From Mycetocola zhadangensis (lineage in GTDB: Bacteria > Actinomycetota > Actinomycetes > Actinomycetales > Microbacteriaceae), in the NCBI RefSeq assembly GCF_003668565.1, contig NZ_RCWJ01000003.1, positions 372,001 through 436,000 of the forward strand: 64,000 nucleotides of DNA. The letters run 5' to 3'. Under the pieces are notes generated by a model. The model saw nothing but the letters and a program-made list of their open reading frames with translations, ran no database searches and was not told the origin of the DNA. The translations under genes and the position numbers were made by a program. The stretch's first letter is position 1, and every line of letters begins with the position of its first letter. Shown piece by piece: positions 56,699-64,000 of the stretch.

Positions 56699-57889
56699 AT
56701 GAGTCTCACCCCTACCCGCGACGACAAATTCTCCTTCGGGCTCTGGACCGTCGGCTACAACGGAGCCGACCCGTTCGGCGGACCGACCCGCGCGCCGCTC
56801 GACGTTGTTCACGCGGTAGAGAAGCTCTCTGAGCTCGGCGCATACGGCCTGACCTTCCACGACGACGACCTCTTCGCATTCGGCTCGACCGATGCCGAGC
56901 GACAGACCCAGATCGATCGTCTCAAGGGCGCGCTCGCTGACACCGGCCTGGTTGTTCCGATGGTCACGACCAACCTCTTCTCGGCCCCGGTCTTCAAGGA
57001 CGGCGGGTTCACGTCGAACGACCGTGATGTGCGCCGGTTCGCCCTGCGCAAGGTGATGCGCAACGTCGACCTGGCCGCAGAGCTCGGCGCCAAAACCTTT
57101 GTCATGTGGGGTGGCCGTGAGGGCGCGGAGTACGACGCAGCCAAGGACATCCGCGGCGCACTTGAGCGCTATCGTGAGGCCGTCAACCTGCTCGGCGACT
57201 ACGTCACCGACAAGGGATACGACATCCGATTCGCCATCGAGCCGAAGCCGAACGAGCCGCGGGGCGACATTCTGCTGCCGACACTCGGTCACGCGATCGC
57301 CTTCATTCACACTCTTGAACGCCCCGAGCTCGTCGGTGTGAACCCCGAGGTCGGCCACGAACAGATGGCAGGGCTGAACTTCACGGCAGGCATCGCCCAG
57401 GCACTCGACGCAGGCAAGCTGTTCCACATCGACCTCAACGGTCAGCGTGGCATCAAATACGACCAGGACCTGGTCTTCGGCCACGGCGACCTGCAGAACG
57501 CGTTCTCGCTGGTCGACCTGCTCGAGAATGGCGGCCCGAACGGTGGACCGGCCTACGACGGCCCGCGTCACTTCGATTACAAGCCGAGCCGCACCGAGGA
57601 CGAAACAGGCGTCTGGGAGTCCGCGGCCGCGAACATGCGCACCTACCTCCTGCTCAAGGAGCGTGCGGCAGCATTCCGCGCTGACCCCGAGGTGCAGGAA
57701 GCACTCGCCGCGTCGCGCGTCGACGAACTGTCCACCCCGACCCTCGGCGATGGCGAGAGCTACGACGACTTCCTGGCCGACCGCACGGCGTTCGAGGACT
57801 TCGACGCCGACGCCTACTTCAACGGCAAGGGCTTCGGCTTCGTCCGCCTGCAGCAGCTGGCACTCGAGCACCTGCTTGGCGCTCGGTAG
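56699..57889 (+). CDS. xylA: Xylose isomerase
   Basis: It converts D-xylose to D-xylulose. ATG 56699, behind a GGAG, gives a 396-residue protein of the short actinobacterial class starting [19 protein letters not shown]. His54 (LTFHDDD) is the ring-opening residue. Metal ligands are in [21 protein letters not shown] and HIDLNGQ. xylB follows on the same strand after 142 bp. TAATAT at 56645-56650 is a possible -10 box. Confidence 0.97.
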   Translation: MSLTPTRDDKFSFGLWTVGYNGADPFGGPTRAPLDVVHAVEKLSELGAYGLTFHDDDLFAFGSTDAERQTQIDRLKGALADTGLVVPMVTTNLFSAPVFKDGGFTSNDRDVRRFALRKVMRNVDLAAELGAKTFVMWGGREGAEYDAAKDIRGALERYREAVNLLGDYVTDKGYDIRFAIEPKPNEPRGDILLPTLGHAIAFIHTLERPELVGVNPEVGHEQMAGLNFTAGIAQALDAGKLFHIDLNGQRGIKYDQDLVFGHGDLQNAFSLVDLLENGGPNGGPAYDGPRHFDYKPSRTEDETGVWESAAANMRTYLLLKERAAAFRADPEVQEALAASRVDELSTPTLGDGESYDDFLADRTAFEDFDADAYFNGKGFGFVRLQQLALEHLLGAR

Positions 57890-58031
57890 CCCCGAGCCCG
57901 GGTGCCGCGGCAGAGGGCACAACGTGACCTGCCGTGGCATCCGCTCTACTTACATAGATCGAGTTGCGGGTCCCGGCGTGTTGGCGAGCACCAGACGCCG
58001 GGGTTCGCACTCTTAATTCGAAAGGCGCGCC

Positions 58032-59423
58032 ATGACGCTCGTCGCGGGAGTCGACTCGTCGACTCAGAGCTGCAAAATCGTGATTGCGGATGCCGACACC
58101 GGCCGAATCGTGCGGCAGGGCCGCGCATCGCACCCGGCTGGCACCGAGGTGGCGCCGTCCGCCTGGTGGGAGGCGTTGCAGTTGGCGATCGCCGACGCTG
58201 GGGGGCTCGAGGATGTGGCCGCGATCTCGATCGGTGGTCAGCAGCACGGGATGGTTGTTCTCGATGAGAACGGCGAGGTGATTCGTGACGCTCTGCTCTG
58301 GAACGACACCCGCAGCGCCCAGGCCGCGCGCGACCTCATTGCCGAGGTCGGCGCCGATGTTTATGCGTCACGCATCGGTGTGGTGCCTGTCGCCTCGTTC
58401 ACCGCGACGAAACTGCGCTGGCTGCGCGACGCCGAGCCCGAAAACGCGGCTCGTGTTGCCGCCGTTGCGCTCCCCCACGACTGGCTGACCTGGCGGCTGC
58501 GCGGCTTCGGTCCGCTCGACGATTCTGAGCTCGGTCCTGTGCTCGATGAGCTGACCACCGACCGGTCAGACGCATCGGGCACCGCGTACTGGTCTGCCGT
58601 GACGGGGACGTACGAGCTCGACCTCTTCGAGCGGGCGCTCGGTCATTCGGCGGTCCTGCCGCGCGTTCTCGGCCCGGGCGAACAGGCGGGCCTGATGACG
58701 AGCGGCACCCTGGTCGGCCCCGGTGCCGGTGACAACGCTGGTGCCGCGCTCGGTTTGGGTGCGGGGGCAGGCGACGTGGTCGTCTCGATCGGAACGAGCG
58801 GCACGGTTTTCGCGGTGACTGAAACACCGGCGACGGATGCCACTGGCACGGTTGCCGGATTCGCCGATGCGTCTGGACTGTTCCTGCCTTTGATCGCGAC
58901 GCTCAATGCCGCGCGGATCATCGACTCGATTGCCGGGCTTCTCGGTGTGAATCATGCCGAGCTTGGGCAGCTGGCGCTGGCCGCAGAACCCGGCGCTGAC
59001 GGCCTCGTACTGCAGCCGTACTTCGAGGGTGAGCGCACACCCAACCGGCCGGACGCGACGGCCACTCTGTTCGGCATGACGCTGGGCTCAACCACCCGGC
59101 CGAACCTGGCGCGGGCCGCCATCGAGGGTCTGCTCTGCGGTCTCGCCGATGGGCTTGATGCCGTGCGGGGCAAGGGTGTCGAGGCCAGGCGCATCCTCAT
59201 CATTGGGGGCGCGGCGCAAAACCCGGCCGTGCAGCAGATCGCAGCGCAGGTGTTCGACGTGCCCGTCGTCATTCCCACCCCGGACGAGTACGTGGCCGCT
59301 GGCACCGCTGCGCAGGCGGCGTGGGCACTCACCGGGACCCGTCCGAACTGGCCACTGTCGATCGCAGCCGCGCCCGACGTCGACTTCCGTCCGGTGATCC
59401 GAGAGCAGTACCGGGTGCGCTAA
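58032..59423 (+). CDS. xylB: Xylulokinase
   Basis: It phosphorylates D-xylulose to xylulose-5-P, the substrate of the phosphoketolase at 16675-19122 or of the pentose phosphate pathway. The 463-residue FGGY kinase has the N-terminal [12 protein letters not shown] phosphate loop, [11 protein letters not shown] at ~67-77, the catalytic Asp in [13 protein letters not shown] and a C-terminal [14 protein letters not shown] motif. A CGAAAGG ribosome site precedes the ATG. It closes the xylose branch of the cluster. Confidence 0.96.
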   Translation: MTLVAGVDSSTQSCKIVIADADTGRIVRQGRASHPAGTEVAPSAWWEALQLAIADAGGLEDVAAISIGGQQHGMVVLDENGEVIRDALLWNDTRSAQAARDLIAEVGADVYASRIGVVPVASFTATKLRWLRDAEPENAARVAAVALPHDWLTWRLRGFGPLDDSELGPVLDELTTDRSDASGTAYWSAVTGTYELDLFERALGHSAVLPRVLGPGEQAGLMTSGTLVGPGAGDNAGAALGLGAGAGDVVVSIGTSGTVFAVTETPATDATGTVAGFADASGLFLPLIATLNAARIIDSIAGLLGVNHAELGQLALAAEPGADGLVLQPYFEGERTPNRPDATATLFGMTLGSTTRPNLARAAIEGLLCGLADGLDAVRGKGVEARRILIIGGAAQNPAVQQIAAQVFDVPVVIPTPDEYVAAGTAAQAAWALTGTRPNWPLSIAAAPDVDFRPVIREQYRVR

Positions 59424-59515
59424 AGCCGGCGAACACCTCCCAGCGCTCTCAACCACCGCCCGGCGCGCCCCACCCTCCGCGCTTCCGGTAGCGGATGCCA
59501 CGAGCACCGATTACG

Positions 59516-59677
59516 TCAGCGGGCGCCGAGCTCGCCTGAGCCCGGCGCGGTCAGCGCCACGATCACGCCGAGAACAACAAGCACAATCCCGCCAACCAGC
59601 ACACCATTTCGGGGCCACCAGCCACGCAAGCGAACTGGCGGTTCGAAGTCCATCGGTCCGGTCACATTGTCAGCCAT
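59516..59677 (-). CDS. Small single-pass membrane protein
   Basis: From ATG 59677 the 53-residue protein has a short cytoplasmic part with a WWPRNG motif and one membrane helix (~26-45). Such small DUF-like proteins are frequent in actinobacteria; role unknown. The longer frame upstream of this ATG is basic and low in protein character. It stands between xylB (convergent) and the ABC operon. Confidence 0.5.
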   Translation of the reverse strand: MADNVTGPMDFEPPVRLRGWWPRNGVLVGGIVLVVLGVIVALTAPGSGELGAR

Positions 59678-59762
59678 GGCTCGAGTCAACCAGACAGCCA
59701 CGACGAGCGTTGCCCCATCACGGCATCGACGTCGACCGGCGTGCCGTCGCTCTCGCGCTGTC

Positions 59763-59852
59763 AACGGATGCCGGGGCAAAGGATCCGATTCGAACTAGTG
59801 TGGTTCTGCGGGAAGGCACGCCGTCCCGGTGACCCTGCCCCGGGCATCCGTT
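59763..59852 (-). repeat. Long-range inverted repeat with AACGGATGCC arms after the ABC operon
   Basis: The 16-base arm 59763-59778 pairs with the 17-base arm 59836-59852 with one bulged base, across a 57-base loop. The right arm overlaps the permease stop codon. It could end the operon as a hairpin. Confidence 0.55.
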
Positions 59853-60762
59853 ATTTCATCGTTCCCTGACTGACCGAGCCCTGCAGCTGACGCTGGAAGA
59901 TCACGTAAGCGATCAGCACGGGAACGATCGTGATGACGACGGCGGCGAAGAGTGCACCGAAGTCGACGGCGTACCCGGCCGATGATGCGAATGAGGCCAT
60001 TCCCTGCGAAAGCACGTAGTTGCTCTTGTTGGTGTTCAACGCCACTGGGAGCAGGAACTGGTTCCAGAGCCCGAGGAAGTTGAAGATGGCGACGGATGCC
60101 ATTCCCGGCTTTGCCATCGGCAACATCACCTGGAAGAACGTGCGCCACTCTCCCGCGCCATCAATCGCCGCAGCTTCCGCAATCTCATCCGGTAGCCCCT
60201 TGAAGAAGGAGTACAGGAAGAAGACGGTGAACGGCAGCGCGAACGCGACGTAGGTGAGGATGAGGCCGGGCAGCGTGTTGAGCAGACCGATGTTGCGGAG
60301 AACGAAGAACAACGGAACGATCGCCAGGAACACCGGGAAGGTGAGTCCGGCGAGCATGAGGTAGTAGATCGCGCGGCTGCCGAAGAACTTGTAGCGGGCG
60401 AGCACGTACGCGCACATCGCGCCGAGCACCATGACGATGACCAGTGCGAAACCGACGACGATGACCGTGTTGAGGAAGTAGTTGCCGATGCCTTCCTGTG
60501 TCCACGCCGAGACGTAGTTGTTGAAGTTCCAGTTCGCGGGAAGTGAGAACGGGGAGGCGAAGATCTCCTTTGTTGTTTTGAAACTCGTCATCAGTGTCCA
60601 CAACAGTGGAAGGATGACGACGAGAGACCAGATGATGAGCACGGTATGCGACGCGGCACCGACCGCTTTGTCGCCCGGGGTGTTTACCGGTTTGCGCTTC
60701 GCGGATGTCACTGCGCGATTCGACCGGGCGGCGCCCCTGGTTGTGATGGCTTCGGTGGTCAT
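59851..60762 (-). CDS. Sugar ABC transporter permease (MalG type), NgcG-like
   Basis: The 303-residue protein has a basic N-terminal tail, six membrane helices and the EAA loop EIAEAAAIDGAGEWR. The ATG overlaps the stop of the upstream permease gene. It is the last gene of the operon SIS protein, binding protein, MalF type, MalG type. Like the other system in this window it has no ATPase gene, so it probably shares a common one. Confidence 0.93.
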   Translation of the reverse strand: MTTEAITTRGAARSNRAVTSAKRKPVNTPGDKAVGAASHTVLIIWSLVVILPLLWTLMTSFKTTKEIFASPFSLPANWNFNNYVSAWTQEGIGNYFLNTVIVVGFALVIVMVLGAMCAYVLARYKFFGSRAIYYLMLAGLTFPVFLAIVPLFFVLRNIGLLNTLPGLILTYVAFALPFTVFFLYSFFKGLPDEIAEAAAIDGAGEWRTFFQVMLPMAKPGMASVAIFNFLGLWNQFLLPVALNTNKSNYVLSQGMASFASSAGYAVDFGALFAAVVITIVPVLIAYVIFQRQLQGSVSQGTMK

Positions 60763-61751
60763 GAGCGGCCCTTCTCTTCCTTGCCGCCTGTGATGCGGTT
60801 CACCGTGAACACGATGGCCGCGAAGATGAGTGTGACGATTGCAAGAGCAACACCCATCGCGCTGGCCTGTCCGAATTCGCCCTTGTTGAACGCCGTGCGA
60901 AACAGCTGCTGGCTCATCACGAGGGTGGAGTTGTTCGGTCCACCACCAGGGTTGAGCGCCTGCATATAGACGAACGCGTCGAGTGCGATGATTCCGAGGT
61001 AGATGTATGCCGTTTGGATGTTGTCGCGGATGAGCGGGATGGTGATCGAGAATGCCGTTCGCATGCGTCCGGCACCGTCGATGCGAGCCGCTTCATACGT
61101 CTCAGCGGGAACGCCCTTGATCGCGGCGACGAAGAGGACCATGTAGAAGCCGACGAAGCTCCAGACGATCACGAAGATGGTCGCGCCCATGGCCGTACGT
61201 TCATCGCCGAGCCAGGCAAATGACTCAAACATGTCCAGACCGACGAGCCCGAGAAGACCGTTGAGTAGTCCAGCCGGGTCGTAGATCTGGCTCCACAGGA
61301 TACCGATGATGATTGCAGGGATGACGTACGGGAAGAACGAAACCACCCGGTAGAAGCTCGAGTTACGCAGGCCACGGATGGGTCCGTGGCTCGGCCCGCC
61401 GACGGTGACTAGCGACGCGAGTGCGAGCGCCAGGACGATGGTGACGAGCGGAACGACGATGGCCAGCAGGACGTTGTTTCCCAGTGCCGTCATGAAGATA
61501 TCGTCGTTGAACAGCCGGACATAGTTTTCCAGTCCGATGATGTTCATGTCGGGCGTGAAACCGGACCAGTCCGTGAGCGAATAGAACACGGCCTGGATGA
61601 ACGGCCAGATCACGAAGATGAGGAAGATCGCCAGAGGCAGCCCGAGGAAGACCACCATGAAGGTCACGTAGTCGAACGTGAGCTTGCGCTTCCGCGGCCG
61701 GGCAGCCGACTGGCTGCCCGGCGTCGTGTTGGCTAGAGCGGTATCGATCAC
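60759..61751 (-). CDS. Sugar ABC transporter permease (MalF type), NgcF-like
   Basis: GTG 61751 overlaps the stop of the binding-protein gene (GTGA) and gives a 330-residue protein with six helices and the EAA loop TYEAARIDGAGRMR. The frame is open 37 codons upstream, but only as another frame of the binding-protein gene. It forms the channel with the MalG-type partner. Confidence 0.92.
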   Translation of the reverse strand: MIDTALANTTPGSQSAARPRKRKLTFDYVTFMVVFLGLPLAIFLIFVIWPFIQAVFYSLTDWSGFTPDMNIIGLENYVRLFNDDIFMTALGNNVLLAIVVPLVTIVLALALASLVTVGGPSHGPIRGLRNSSFYRVVSFFPYVIPAIIIGILWSQIYDPAGLLNGLLGLVGLDMFESFAWLGDERTAMGATIFVIVWSFVGFYMVLFVAAIKGVPAETYEAARIDGAGRMRTAFSITIPLIRDNIQTAYIYLGIIALDAFVYMQALNPGGGPNNSTLVMSQQLFRTAFNKGEFGQASAMGVALAIVTLIFAAIVFTVNRITGGKEEKGRS

Positions 61752-63157
61752 TTGATCTCGATTTTGTCGACCGAGTCGTCTTCCCTCACCTTGTCGGTGA
61801 TGGCCTGGAGGCTCGAGGTGAGGGTTGCGACATCGGACTTGCCGTCGAGGAACGTGTTCCACACGACAAGCTGGTCAGCGTTGGTGCCGTACAGGTCGAC
61901 GAAGCCCCAGGTGAAGATGTTTTCGCCTGCGGCATCGAGCATGTCGGTCTGGGAGACAAGGGCCGTTGATCCGAAGCCGTCTGCGGGAACGAGTCCCTTG
62001 ACGATCGTCGGAGCGAGCTTCGTTTTGGCGAAGTTCGTTGCGGCGTCCTTCGACAGCATGGTGCGGAGGAGTTCCTTGCCGCCGGCGACGTTCTTGCCCT
62101 GCGAGGGGACAATGAACGGCTCACCGGCCGTTGAGTGCAGTGCTTCTGGTGGCATGGCCGAGTTCGCCGAAACAACCATGGCGGGGAAGCCTTTCATGGC
62201 GAAGCCCTCGGCGGTGTTGTCCTTCATCTCGTTCTCGATCCATGAGCCCGACGGGTAGAGCAGCGCTTCCTTGTCGTTGCTCCACTGCGCCTGGGCCGCC
62301 GTGAACTGCGTACCGGATCCGCCCGGCTTCATGTAGCCGGCGGCGATGACCTGGTGCATGGCTTCGAAGACGCTCTGCACAGCGGGGAGCGACCAGCAGC
62401 CTTCCTCGAGGTTCTCGAGGGCGAGACGCACTTCGTCGCCGCCTTCCTTGATCGCGGATTCGATGGCGAGGGTCTGGTAGTAGGTTGCCGCTTCCTTGCC
62501 CCATACGAAGAGGTATTTGCCCGCAGCCTTGGCTTTCGCACCGAGTTCGAGTGCTTCAGCCCAGGTCGTCGGAACCGTCCAGCCGTTCTCTTCGAACAGG
62601 CTTGATGAGTACCAGACGCCGTACACGGTGAGGACATAGTTGATGGCGGCGAGCTTTCCATCGAAGGTGCCGGGTGTGAGCACTCCTCCGTAGAGCGTGT
62701 CCGCGATCTTGTCGCCCTCAAGGTTGTCTGCGTCGATGACGTCCTGCAGGTCCTCGAGCTGGTCGAGGATTGTGTTGAACCCGATTGCCTGGGCGCCTGA
62801 ATTGTCGATCAGGTCTGGCGGATTGCCGCCAACGAATCGCGGCTGGAGTTCCGTACCGATCTGCGTGCTCGACGCCACCTTCGCCGTGGAACCCGCATGG
62901 TTCTTCTCGAGGATCTTCGCGGCGTACTCGACGTAGTCAACGCCGTAACCGCCGTCGAAGATGACCGAGTCGATCGTGGAGTTATCGGCCATGCCGAACG
63001 GGTTCTTCGCTGACACCGTTCCTGCCGCGCCTCCGCCGGAGGGACCGCCGGTAGCGCACGACATCAAGGAACCGCCGAGGGGGATCAGCACCGCAGCGGC
63101 AATCGCGCCTCTGAGCACATTTCGACGATCAGTGACCACGTTATCTAGATTCATCAT
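61748..63157 (-). CDS. Substrate-binding lipoprotein, NgcE-like (N-acetylglucosamine/chitobiose type)
   Basis: The 469-residue protein has a twin-arginine-like N-terminus (DRRNVLRGA) leading to a lipobox (LMSC, Cys34) and a family 1 binding fold. The late segments GKNVAGGKELLRTMLSKDAA and WNTFLDGKSD resemble Streptomyces NgcE, which binds GlcNAc and diacetylchitobiose. The neighbouring SIS-domain gene fits amino-sugar use. Exact ligand is inferred. GAAGG precedes ATG 63157. Confidence 0.88.
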   Translation of the reverse strand: MMNLDNVVTDRRNVLRGAIAAAVLIPLGGSLMSCATGGPSGGGAAGTVSAKNPFGMADNSTIDSVIFDGGYGVDYVEYAAKILEKNHAGSTAKVASSTQIGTELQPRFVGGNPPDLIDNSGAQAIGFNTILDQLEDLQDVIDADNLEGDKIADTLYGGVLTPGTFDGKLAAINYVLTVYGVWYSSSLFEENGWTVPTTWAEALELGAKAKAAGKYLFVWGKEAATYYQTLAIESAIKEGGDEVRLALENLEEGCWSLPAVQSVFEAMHQVIAAGYMKPGGSGTQFTAAQAQWSNDKEALLYPSGSWIENEMKDNTAEGFAMKGFPAMVVSANSAMPPEALHSTAGEPFIVPSQGKNVAGGKELLRTMLSKDAATNFAKTKLAPTIVKGLVPADGFGSTALVSQTDMLDAAGENIFTWGFVDLYGTNADQLVVWNTFLDGKSDVATLTSSLQAITDKVREDDSVDKIEIK

Positions 63158-63228
63158 TTTGTGGTGCCTTCCATTTCGCTGTGTTTGCTGAACTTGGGGC
63201 GAGCCCTCATCAGCGGTGGGGGTGGGTA

Positions 63229-63984
63229 TTACGCGACCCGGCGGATTTTTCCGCGGTATCTCTCTTCGAGCGCGCTGTTATGGGCGTCCCCTGCGGGGAT
63301 ATTTGCCGAGATGTAGAGGGGTGGAACCTCGTCCCTCTCGGAAATCTTTCGTGACACCTCGACGGTGAGGAGCTGTGCAATGAACGCTGAGGTGATCGAT
63401 GAGATTGCACCGACACCGATTCCGCCTGGAAGCTCAAGGGTTGTGTCCCCAAACGGAGCGAGGTTGTCGATGACGACGTCGGCGACGTCGCTCAGCCTTT
63501 TCCCACTCGGGTGTTTGGGCTCCACAGAGTTGGTGTGCTCGAGGCTTGTCACGGCGATGAGTTTGTGACCGCGTTCTTTCACCGCGAGTGCGAAGCCGAC
63601 GATTGAGCCGTTCACACCGGAGTTCGACGCGATGAGGAACACATCCTCTGGGTGGATGACTGAGACATCGAGCAGTTCGTCCACGACGGCTGGGTCACGT
63701 TCCAAAGTGGAGCCGCCAAGGTCCGAGACGTCGCGGTTACCGTAGAGCACTACGTCGGTGAGCGCGATGCGATTGGTGGGGATGAGTCCGCCGGCACGTC
63801 CGGCGATCTCCATGGCGAACGCCTGCGAGTGACCGGTTCCGAATGCCTGCAGCACACCGCCCGCATCGAGCGCATCGACGAGCAGGTCGACGGCGGGATC
63901 CAAACCACCGGATCCGGCCAGGGTCGCGATTCTGTCCAATCGGGAGGTCGCCTGCGTGAGCAAGTCGTGAACAAGATCCGTCAT
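63229..63984 (-). CDS. SIS-domain protein (UPF0309/MurQ-like)
   Basis: The 251-residue protein carries a sugar-isomerase fold: GTGHSQAFAMEIAGRAGG (~49-66) and the SNSGVNGS phosphosugar-binding loop (~118-125). It resembles the UPF0309 group rather than full MurQ etherases. It is the first visible gene of the NgcE-like ABC operon (72 bp before the binding protein), so it probably handles the phosphorylated amino sugar after uptake. Promoter lies outside the window. Confidence 0.88.
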   Translation of the reverse strand: MTDLVHDLLTQATSRLDRIATLAGSGGLDPAVDLLVDALDAGGVLQAFGTGHSQAFAMEIAGRAGGLIPTNRIALTDVVLYGNRDVSDLGGSTLERDPAVVDELLDVSVIHPEDVFLIASNSGVNGSIVGFALAVKERGHKLIAVTSLEHTNSVEPKHPSGKRLSDVADVVIDNLAPFGDTTLELPGGIGVGAISSITSAFIAQLLTVEVSRKISERDEVPPLYISANIPAGDAHNSALEERYRGKIRRVA

Positions 63985-64000
63985 CGGGCCCTGCCTTTCG

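Overview
The window is high-GC DNA with actinobacterial gene order and style. Signs are dnaX-recR followed by lysC-asd, many GTG starts with GTGA/ATGA stop-start overlaps, DUF222-HNH proteins, leaderless-looking promoters and LacI/ROK-controlled sugar ABC operons. The gene set and the very frequent CGGATGCC octamer suggest a Microbacteriaceae-type chromosome. That assignment is inference, since there is no rRNA in the window.

Layout. 1-7.5 kb: a PAS-type sensor kinase cut by the window edge, asd, lysC, recR and dnaX, all on the minus strand. 7.5-10.7 kb: a TPR protein, an ArsR-like regulator coupled to an MFS exporter, and a secreted cysteine-containing protein. 10.8-19.1 kb: a central carbon block on the minus strand in the order phosphoketolase, FCD/GntR regulator, pta, ackA and a second PAS kinase. 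It converts xylulose-5-P or fructose-6-P to acetyl-P, then acetate plus ATP. The kinase start codon overlaps the ackA stop. 19.2-19.5 kb: SRP RNA (minus) and tRNA-Ser(GGA) (plus), divergent.

20.8-29.0 kb is a decayed mobile region: a DUF1016/YhcG fragment, a mobC-relaxase mobilisation module with a frameshift and a nonsense codon, a secreted gene overrun by the module, a serine-recombinase relic, a 5'-truncated IS256-type transposase and a 5'-truncated, frameshifted hipA. An intact secreted serine protease sits inside it.

29.0-36.7 kb: a HerA-like ATPase, an alditol oxidase, an NSAR/OSBS-type racemase with a COG3375-like GNAT nearby (a possible D-amino acid conversion pair), a VOC protein, an aldo/keto reductase and a PAP2 phosphatase.

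36.8-63.98 kb is mostly plant-polymer and amino-sugar use. It holds a GH3 glycosidase with a binding-protein ABC operon and a divergent LacI, then a GH51 arabinofuranosidase whose palindromic operator resembles one in front of a second LacI gene. A ROK regulator with a GH1 remnant, a CE7 acetylxylan esterase, xylA and xylB follow. The last unit is an NgcE-like ABC operon with a SIS-domain protein. Xylose released by these enzymes would pass through XylA and XylB to xylulose-5-P, the substrate of the phosphoketolase at 16.7-19.1 kb, so the two halves of the window can form one route from hemicellulose to acetate. I did not find a convincing new defence system, CRISPR array or biosynthetic cluster.
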